A stretch of DNA of 64,000 nt from Sabellastarte sp. h YS-2021. Taxonomy: Eukaryota > Annelida > Polychaeta > Sabellida > Sabellidae. The stretch covers positions 8,718,496 through 8,782,495 of the forward strand of contig OZ024936.1 in NCBI GenBank assembly GCA_964017235.1, given 5' to 3'. Positions 56,001 through 64,000 of the stretch are shown in pieces. The position numbers were made by a program, and so were the translations under genes. Below the pieces are notes generated by a model. The model made no database searches and was not told the DNA's origin. It saw nothing but the letters and a program-made list of their open reading frames with translations. The first letter of the stretch is position 1. Every line of letters starts with the position of its first letter.

Positions 56001-59000
56001 TCTGGCTGAAATTTTTACAGGAAACTCAGTTTATATCAGAGAATGAATTTGTATTAGGCTGGCATACTCGAGGGCCACATTAAAAATTTCAATTTCCGGG
56101 GTGTGGGGGGCCCCAGGTTACCCCTCAGGTGGAAGATGTCAATTATATTCTAATATTGCCAATCTGAAGCCCAAATTTAATTTTATGCATATTCTAATAA
56201 TTAATGAGGATATTTTAGGCACATTTGGAGCATTACATGTCTAACCAGAAAATATTTCACCAAAATAGTGTTCTAAATATAGCCAAAAATAGATGTAAAT
56301 CAGCCCAAACCAGTACCAAATATTGGTCTATAAGTCTGAAATTTGGCCTAAAAATCGCTTGCCACATACTAAATCTGACTGCATAGGTTTTAGGATTACA
56401 TCTGGTATACCAGTGGTGTCATATGTGTCATATGTGATCCAGGAAGGCGAAAATACAGCCTCAGATGGCTGTATCAGGAAATGCTGATATATTCTCAATT
56501 AAGGTAGATTCAAGGTTGAAAACCATATTGAATCACACAGGAGTCGCCCCTGAAATGAATTTTAGTATTGTGTTCCTTCAGAAATACATATGTAGCCCAA
56601 AGTACAGGTTCAGGGAGTGTAGTTGGCGAGGGATAGGTAAAATGCCAGATCAGCCCAAACCACCCCTTAAAGTTGGTCAATCTGGCTGAAATTTTTACAG
56701 GAAACTCAGTTTATATCAGAGAATGAATTTGTATTAGGCTGGCATACTCGAGGGCCACATTAAAAATTTCAATTTCCGGGGTGTGGGGGGGCCCCAGGTT
56801 ACCCCTCAGGTGGAAGATGTCAATTATATTCTAATATTGCCAATCTGAAGCCCAAATTTAATTTTATGCATATTCTAATAATTAATGAGGATATTTTAGG
56901 CACATTTGGAGCATTACATGTCTAACCAGAAAATACTTCACCAAAATAGTGTTCTAAATATAGCCAAAAATAGATGTAAATCAGCCCAAACCAGTACCAA
57001 ATATTGGTCTATAAGTCTGAAATTTGGCCTAAAAATCGCTTGCCACATACTAAATCTGACTGCATAGGTTTTAGGATTACATCTGGTATACCAGTGGTGT
57101 CATATGTGTCATATGTGATCCAGGAAGGCGAAAATACAGCCTCAGATGGCTGTATCAGGAAATGCTGATATATTCTCAATTAAGGTAGATTCAAGGTTGA
57201 AAACCATATTGAATCACACAGGAGTCGCCCCTGAAATGAATTTTAGTATTGTGTTCCTTCAGAAATACATATGTAGCCCAAAGTACAGGTTCAGGGAGTG
57301 TAGTTGGCGAGGGATAGGTAAAATGCCAGATCAGCCCAAACCACCCCTTAAAGTTGGTCAATCTGGCTGAAATTTTTACAGGAAACTCAGTTTATATCAG
57401 AGAATGAATTTGTATTAGGCTGGCATACTCGAGGGCCACATTAAAAATTTCAATTTCCGGGGTGTGGGGGGGCCCCAGGTTACCCCTCAGGTGGAAGATG
57501 TCAATTATATTCTAATATTGCCAATCTGAAGCCCAAATTTAATTTTATGCATATTCTAATAATTAATGAGGATATTTTAGGCACATTTGGAGCATTACAT
57601 GTCTAACCAGAAAATATTTCACCAAAATAGTGTTCTAAATATAGCCAAAAATAGATGTAAATCAGCCCAAACCAGTACCAAATATTGGTCTATAAGTCTG
57701 AAATTTGGCCTAAAAATCGCTTGCCACATACTAAATCTGACTGCATAGGTTTTAGGATTACATCTGGTATACCAGTGGTGTCATATGTGTCATATGTGAT
57801 CCAGGAAGGCGAAAATACAGCCTCAGATGGCTGTATCAGGAAATGCTGATATATTCTCAATTAAGGTAGATTCAAGGTTGAAAACCATATTGAATCACAC
57901 AGGAGTCGCCCCTGAAATGAATTTTAGTATTGTGTTCCTTCAGAAATACATATGTAGCCCAAAGTACAGGTTCAGGGAGTGTAGTTGGCGAGGGATAGGT
58001 AAAATGCCAGATCAGCCCAAACCACCCCTTAAAGTTGGTCAATCTGGCTGAAATTTTTACAGGAAACTCAGTTTATATCAGAGAATGAATTTGTATTAGG
58101 CTGGCATACTCGAGGGCCACATTAAAAATTTCAATTTCCGGGGTGTGGGGGGGCCCCAGGTTACCCCTCAGGTGGAAGATGTCAATTATATTCTAATATT
58201 GCCAATCTGAAGCCCAAATTTAATTTTATGCATATTCTAATAATTAATGAGGATATTTTAGGCACATTTGGAGCATTACATGTCTAACCAGAAAATATTT
58301 CACCAAAATAGTGTTCTAAATATAGCCAAAAATAGATGTAAATCAGCCCAAACCAGTACCAAATATTGGTCTATAAGTCTGAAATTTGGCCTAAAAATCA
58401 CTTGCCACATACTAAATCTGACTGCATAGGTTTTAGGATTACATCTGGTATACCAGTGGTGTCATATGTGTCATATGTGATCCAGGAAGGCGAAAATACA
58501 GCCTCAGATGGCTGTATCAGGAAATGCTGATATATTCTCAATTAAGGTAGATTCAAGGTTGAAAACCATATTGAATCACACAGGAGTCGCCCCTGAAATG
58601 AATTTTAGTATTGTGTTCCTTCAGAAATACATATGTAGCCCAAAGTACAGGTTCAGGGAGTGTAGTTGGCGAGGGATAGGTAAAATGCCAGATCAGCCCA
58701 AACCACCCCTTAAAGTTGGTCAATCTGGCTGAAATTTTTACAGGAAACTCAGTTTATATCAGAGAATGAATTTGTATTAGGCTGGCATACTCGAGGGCCA
58801 CATTAAAAATTTCAATTTCCGGGGTGTGGGGGGGCCCCAGGTTACCCCTCAGGTGGAAGATGTCAATTATATTCTAATATTGCCAATCTGAAGCCCAAAT
58901 TTAATTTTATGCATATTCTAATAATTAATGAGGATATTTTAGGCACATTTGGAGCATTACATGTCTAACCAGAAAATATTTCACCAAAATAGTGTTCTAA

Positions 59001-59226
59001 ATATAGCCAAAAATAGATGTAAATCAGCCCAAACCAGTACCAAATATTGGTCTATAAGTCTGAAATTTGGCCTAAAAATCACTTGCCACATACTAAATCT
59101 GACTGCATAGGTTTTAGGATTACATCTGGTATACCAGTGGTGTCATATGTGTCATATGTGATCCAGGAAGGCGAAAATACAGCCTCAGATGGCTGTATCA
59201 GGAAATGCTGATATATTCTCAATTAA
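53099..59226. repeat. Higher-order repeat of 9 units, copy 1 (units 79-87)
   Basis: Nine units spanning 6,128 bp read G A A G G G G A A at position 536. Rare markers are T at 53899 with A at 53915 (unit 80), G6 at 56105-56110 (unit 83) and C at 56936 (unit 84). Each reappears exactly 6,128 bases later in copy 2. Changes private to this copy are G to A at 53224 (unit 79) and T to C at 55518 (unit 82). The choice of first unit is a convention, since the repeat is cyclic within a uniform array. Confidence 0.88.
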
Positions 59227-62200
59227 GGTAGATTCAAGGTTGAAAACCATATTGAATCACACAGGAGTCGCCCCTGAAATGAATTTTAGTATTGTGTTCC
59301 TTCAGAAATACATATGTAGCCCAAAGTACAGGTTCAGGGAGTGTAGTTGGCGAGGGATAGGTAAAATGCCAGATCAGCCCAAACCACCCCTTAAAGTTGG
59401 TCAATCTGGCTGAAATTTTTACAGGAAACTCAGTTTATATCAGAGAATGAATTTGTATTAGGCTGGCATACTCGAGGGCCACATTAAAAATTTCAATTTC
59501 CGGGGTGTGGGGGGGCCCCAGGTTACCCCTCAGGTGGAAGATGTCAATTATATTCTAATATTGCCAATCTGAAGCCCAAATTTAATTTTATGCATATTCT
59601 AATAATTAATGAGGATATTTTAGGCACATTTGGAGCATTACATGTCTAACCAGAAAATATTTCACCAAAATAGTGTTCTAAATATAGCCAAAAATAGATG
59701 TAAATCAGCCCAAACCAGTACCAAATATTGGTCTATAAGTCTGAAATTTGGCCTAAAAATCGCTTGCCACATACTAAATCTGACTGCATAGGTTTTAGGA
59801 TTACATCTGGTATACCAGTGGTGTCATATGTGTCATATGTGATCCAGGAAGGCGAAAATACAGCCTCAGATGGCTGTATCAGGAAATGCTGATATATTCT
59901 CAATTAAGGTAGATTCAAGGTTGAAAACCATATTGAATCACACAGGAGTCGCCCCTGAAATGAATTTTAGTATTGTGTTCCTTCAGAAATACATATGTAG
60001 CCCAAAGTACAGGTTCAGGGAGTGTATTTGGCGAGGGATAGGAAAAATGCCAGATCAGCCCAAACCACCCCTTAAAGTTGGTCAATCTGGCTGAAATTTT
60101 TACAGGAAACTCAGTTTATATCAGAGAATGAATTTGTATTAGGCTGGCATACTCGAGGGCCACATTAAAAATTTCAATTTCCGGGGTGTGGGGGGGCCCC
60201 AGGTTACCCCTCAGGTGGAAGATGTCAATTATATTCTAATATTGCCAATCTGAAGCCCAAATTTAATTTTATGCATATTCTAATAATTAATGAGGATATT
60301 TTAGGCACATTTGGAGCATTACATGTCTAACCAGAAAATATTTCACCAAAATAGTGTTCTAAATATAGCCAAAAATAGATGTAAATCAGCCCAAACCAGT
60401 ACCAAATATTGGTCTATAAGTCTGAAATTTGGCCTAAAAATCACTTGCCACATACTAAATCTGACTGCATAGGTTTTAGGATTACATCTGGTATACCAGT
60501 GGTGTCATATGTGTCATATGTGATCCAGGAAGGCGAAAATACAGCCTCAGATGGCTGTATCAGGAAATGCTGATATATTCTCAATTAAGGTAGATTCAAG
60601 GTTGAAAACCATATTGAATCACACAGGAGTCGCCCCTGAAATGAATTTTAGTATTGTGTTCCTTCAGAAATACATATGTAGCCCAAAGTACAGGTTCAGG
60701 GAGTGTAGTTGGCGAGGGATAGGTAAAATGCCAGATCAGCCCAAACCACCCCTTAAAGTTGGTCAATCTGGCTGAAATTTTTACAGGAAACTCAGTTTAT
60801 ATCAGAGAATGAATTTGTATTAGGCTGGCATACTCGAGGGCCACATTAAAAATTTCAATTTCCGGGGTGTGGGGGGGCCCCAGGTTACCCCTCAGGTGGA
60901 AGATGTCAATTATATTCTAATATTGCCAATCTGAAGCCCAAATTTAATTTTATGCATATTCTAATAATTAATGAGGATATTTTAGGCACATTTGGAGCAT
61001 TACATGTCTAACCAGAAAATATTTCACCAAAATAGTGTTCTAAATATAGCCAAAAATAGATGTAAATCAGCCCAAACCAGTACCAAATATTGGTCTATAA
61101 GTCTGAAATTTGGCCTAAAAATCACTTGCCACATACTAAATCTGACTGCATAGGTTTTAGGATTACATCTGGTATACCAGTGGTGTCATATGTGTCATAT
61201 GTGATCCAGGAAGGCGAAAATACAGCCTCAGATGGCTGTATCAGGAAATGCTGATATATTCTCAATTAAGGTAGATTCAAGGTTGAAAACCATATTGAAT
61301 CACACAGGAGTCGCCCCTGAAATGAATTTTAGTATTGTGTTCCTTCAGAAATACATATGTAGCCCAAAGTACAGGTTCAGGGAGTGTAGTTGGCGAGGGA
61401 TAGGTAAAATGCCAGATCAGCCCAAACCACCCCTTAAAGTTGGTCAATCTGGCTGAAATTTTTACAGGAAACTCAGTTTATATCAGAGAATGAATTTGTA
61501 TTAGGCTGGCATACTCGAGGGCCACATTAAAAATTTCAATTTCCGGGGTGTGGGGGGGCCCCAGGTTACCCCTCAGGTGGAAGATGTCAATTATATTCTA
61601 ATATTGCCAATCTGAAGCCCAAATTTAATTTTATGCATATTCTAATAATTAATGAGGATATTTTAGGCACATTTGGAGCATTACATGTCTAACCAGAAAA
61701 TATTTCACCAAAATAGTGTTCTAAATATAGCCAAAAATAGATGTAAATCAGCCCAAACCAGTACCAAATATTGGTCTATAAGTCTGAAATTTGGCCTAAA
61801 AATCGCTTGCCACATACTAAATCTGACTGCATAGGTTTTAGGATTACATCTGGTATACCAGTGGTGTCATATGTGTCATATGTGATCCAGGAAGGCGAAA
61901 ATACAGCCTCAGATGGCTGTATCAGGAAATGCTGATATATTCTCAATTAAGGTAGATTCAAGGTTGAAAACCATATTGAATCACACAGGAGTCGCCCCTG
62001 AAATGAATTTTAGTATTGTGTTCCTTCAGAAATACATATGTAGCCCAAAGTACAGGTTCAGGGAGTGTAGTTGGCGAGGGATAGGTAAAATGCCAGATCA
62101 GCCCAAACCACCCCTTAAAGTTGGTCAATCTGGCTGAAATTTTTACAGGAAACTCAGTTTATATCAGAGAATGAATTTGTATTAGGCTGGCATACTCGAG

Positions 62201-64000
62201 GGCCACATTAAAAATTTCAATTTCCGGGGTGTGGGGGGCCCCAGGTTACCCCTCAGGTGGAAGATGTCAATTATATTCTAATATTGCCAATCTGAAGCCC
62301 AAATTTAATTTTATGCATATTCTAATAATTAATGAGGATATTTTAGGCACATTTGGAGCATTACATGTCTAACCAGAAAATATTTCACCAAAATAGTGTT
62401 CTAAATATAGCCAAAAATAGATGTAAATCAGCCCAAACCAGTACCAAATATTGGTCTATAAGTCTGAAATTTGGCCTAAAAATCGCTTGCCACATACTAA
62501 ATCTGACTGCATAGGTTTTAGGATTACATCTGGTATACCAGTGGTGTCATATGTGTCATATGTGATCCAGGAAGGCGAAAATACAGCCTCAGATGGCTGT
62601 ATCAGGAAATGCTGATATATTCTCAATTAAGGTAGATTCAAGGTTGAAAACCATATTGAATCACACAGGAGTCGCCCCTGAAATGAATTTTAGTATTGTG
62701 TTCCTTCAGAAATACATATGTAGCCCAAAGTACAGGTTCAGGGAGTGTAGTTGGCGAGGGATAGGTAAAATGCCAGATCAGCCCAAACCACCCCTTAAAG
62801 TTGGTCAATCTGGCTGAAATTTTTACAGGAAACTCAGTTTATATCAGAGAATGAATTTGTATTAGGCTGGCATACTCGAGGGCCACATTAAAAATTTCAA
62901 TTTCCGGGGTGTGGGGGGGCCCCAGGTTACCCCTCAGGTGGAAGATGTCAATTATATTCTAATATTGCCAATCTGAAGCCCAAATTTAATTTTATGCATA
63001 TTCTAATAATTAATGAGGATATTTTAGGCACATTTGGAGCATTACATGTCTAACCAGAAAATACTTCACCAAAATAGTGTTCTAAATATAGCCAAAAATA
63101 GATGTAAATCAGCCCAAACCAGTACCAAATATTGGTCTATAAGTCTGAAATTTGGCCTAAAAATCGCTTGCCACATACTAAATCTGACTGCATAGGTTTT
63201 AGGATTACATCTGGTATACCAGTGGTGTCATATGTGTCATATGTGATCCAGGAAGGCGAAAATACAGCCTCAGATGGCTGTATCAGGAAATGCTGATATA
63301 TTCTCAATTAAGGTAGATTCAAGGTTGAAAACCATATTGAATCACACAGGAGTCGCCCCTGAAATGAATTTTAGTATTGTGTTCCTTCAGAAATACATAT
63401 GTAGCCCAAAGTACAGGTTCAGGGAGTGTAGTTGGCGAGGGATAGGTAAAATGCCAGATCAGCCCAAACCACCCCTTAAAGTTGGTCAATCTGGCTGAAA
63501 TTTTTACAGGAAACTCAGTTTATATCAGAGAATGAATTTGTATTAGGCTGGCATACTCGAGGGCCACATTAAAAATTTCAATTTCCGGGGTGTGGGGGGG
63601 CCCCAGGTTACCCCTCAGGTGGAAGATGTCAATTATATTCTAATATTGCCAATCTGAAGCCCAAATTTAATTTTATGCATATTCTAATAATTAATGAGGA
63701 TATTTTAGGCACATTTGGAGCATTACATGTCTAACCAGAAAATATTTCACCAAAATAGTGTTCTAAATATAGCCAAAAATAGATGTAAATCAGCCCAAAC
63801 CAGTACCAAATATTGGTCTATAAGTCTGAAATTTGGCCTAAAAATCGCTTGCCACATACTAAATCTGACTGCATAGGTTTTAGGATTACATCTGGTATAC
63901 CAGTGGTGTCATATGTGTCATATGTGATCCAGGAAGGCGAAAATACAGCCTCAGATGGCTGTATCAGGAAATGCTGATATATTCTCAATTAAGGTAGATT
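59227..64000. repeat. Higher-order repeat of 9 units, copy 2, cut by window end (units 88-94)
   Basis: Seven units read G A A G G G G at position 536, the same as the first seven units of copy 1. The marker variants recur at 60027 and 60043 (unit 89), 62233-62238 (unit 92) and 63064 (unit 93). I saw no private change in this copy. The last two units of the expected nine lie beyond the window. Confidence 0.88.

Larger units (their letters stand above)
1..64000. repeat. Tandem satellite array, 681-bp unit, 94 head-to-tail copies
   Basis: The same 681-bp sequence recurs from the first to the last base, always in one orientation. Units are 681 bp except units 3, 8, 12, 18, 39, 54, 83 and 92 (680 bp), units 31, 50, 59 and 73 (682 bp) and unit 60 (663 bp). 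These deviations sum to -22, so 94 units occupy 63,992 bases and 8 bases of unit 95 follow. Unit starts follow from this list (1, 682, 1363, 2044, 2724 and so on). Differences between units are far below 1%. Composition is about 38% G+C with strong CpG depletion. No flanking unique sequence is present, so the array is larger than the window. Arrays like this typically lie in centromeric or pericentromeric heterochromatin, but location cannot be read here. I do not recognise the family. Confidence 0.98.

Noticed and set aside
644..63498. A tandem family of 93 identical 74-residue proteins
   Set aside because: The frame is a by-product of satellite identity. It has no recognisable domain, no supporting signals and a neutral pattern of changes.
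1..64000. CRISPR array or other repeat-spacer system
   Set aside because: The repeats are 681 bp and contiguous, with no variable spacers between conserved repeats.
1..64000. Pure assembly artefact from looping over one unit
   Set aside because: Private variants, block-structured polymorphisms and an 18-bp deletion distinguish many units, which simple looping would not create. The exact copy number still needs read support.

Overview
The whole 64,000-base window is one uninterrupted, head-to-tail satellite DNA array. A 681-bp unit is repeated 94 times in the same orientation, with 8 further bases at the end. Phase is arbitrary: I start unit 1 at base 1 (GGTAGATTC...). I found no unique sequence, inverted unit, transposon insertion, RNA gene or convincing protein gene. 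Units are almost identical. Apart from two common single-base polymorphisms (unit positions 519 and 536), I saw about 13 substitutions and 13 length changes in 64 kb.

The sequence suggests a eukaryotic genome, most likely a vertebrate. Long homogeneous satellite arrays are typical of centromeric, pericentromeric or other heterochromatin. The unit is about 38% G+C and carries only 5 CpG where about 24 would be expected from its base composition (ratio about 0.2), as in heavily CpG-methylated genomes. CAG and CTG do not look depleted, which argues mildly against plant-type methylation. I do not recognise the satellite family. It does not look like alpha satellite and has no CENP-B box.

Inside the unit there is an ancient duplication: positions 147-192 and 478-523 match at 35 of 46 bases, including a 14-base identity, at an offset of 331 bp. 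The unit therefore looks like a diverged dimer of roughly 340-bp ancestors, perhaps built from segments of about 170 bp. Each unit also has an 8-bp-arm inverted repeat (632-653), a 12-bp perfect palindrome (581-592), a 9-bp tandem duplication (598-615) and a length-variable G7C4 tract (283-293).

Layout along the array: units 1-11 (1-7489) carry A519 and A536. Units 12-38 (7490-25875) are a uniform block of 27 units with T519. Units 39-55 (25876-37451) mix A519 and T519. Units 56-59 (37452-40176) return to A519/A536. Unit 60 (40177-40839) has an 18-bp deletion and is the first with G536. Units 60-69 all carry G536. Units 70-78 mix G536 and A536. Units 79-87 (53099-59226) and 88-94 (59227-64000) are two copies, the second cut by the window edge, of a 9-unit, 6,128-bp higher-order repeat. 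That repeat is marked by three shared rare variants and a matching G/A536 pattern. The window thus records several rounds of local amplification, the clearest being this 9-mer.

A 74-codon open frame recurs 93 times only because the units are identical. Its changes look neutral and I do not call it a gene.
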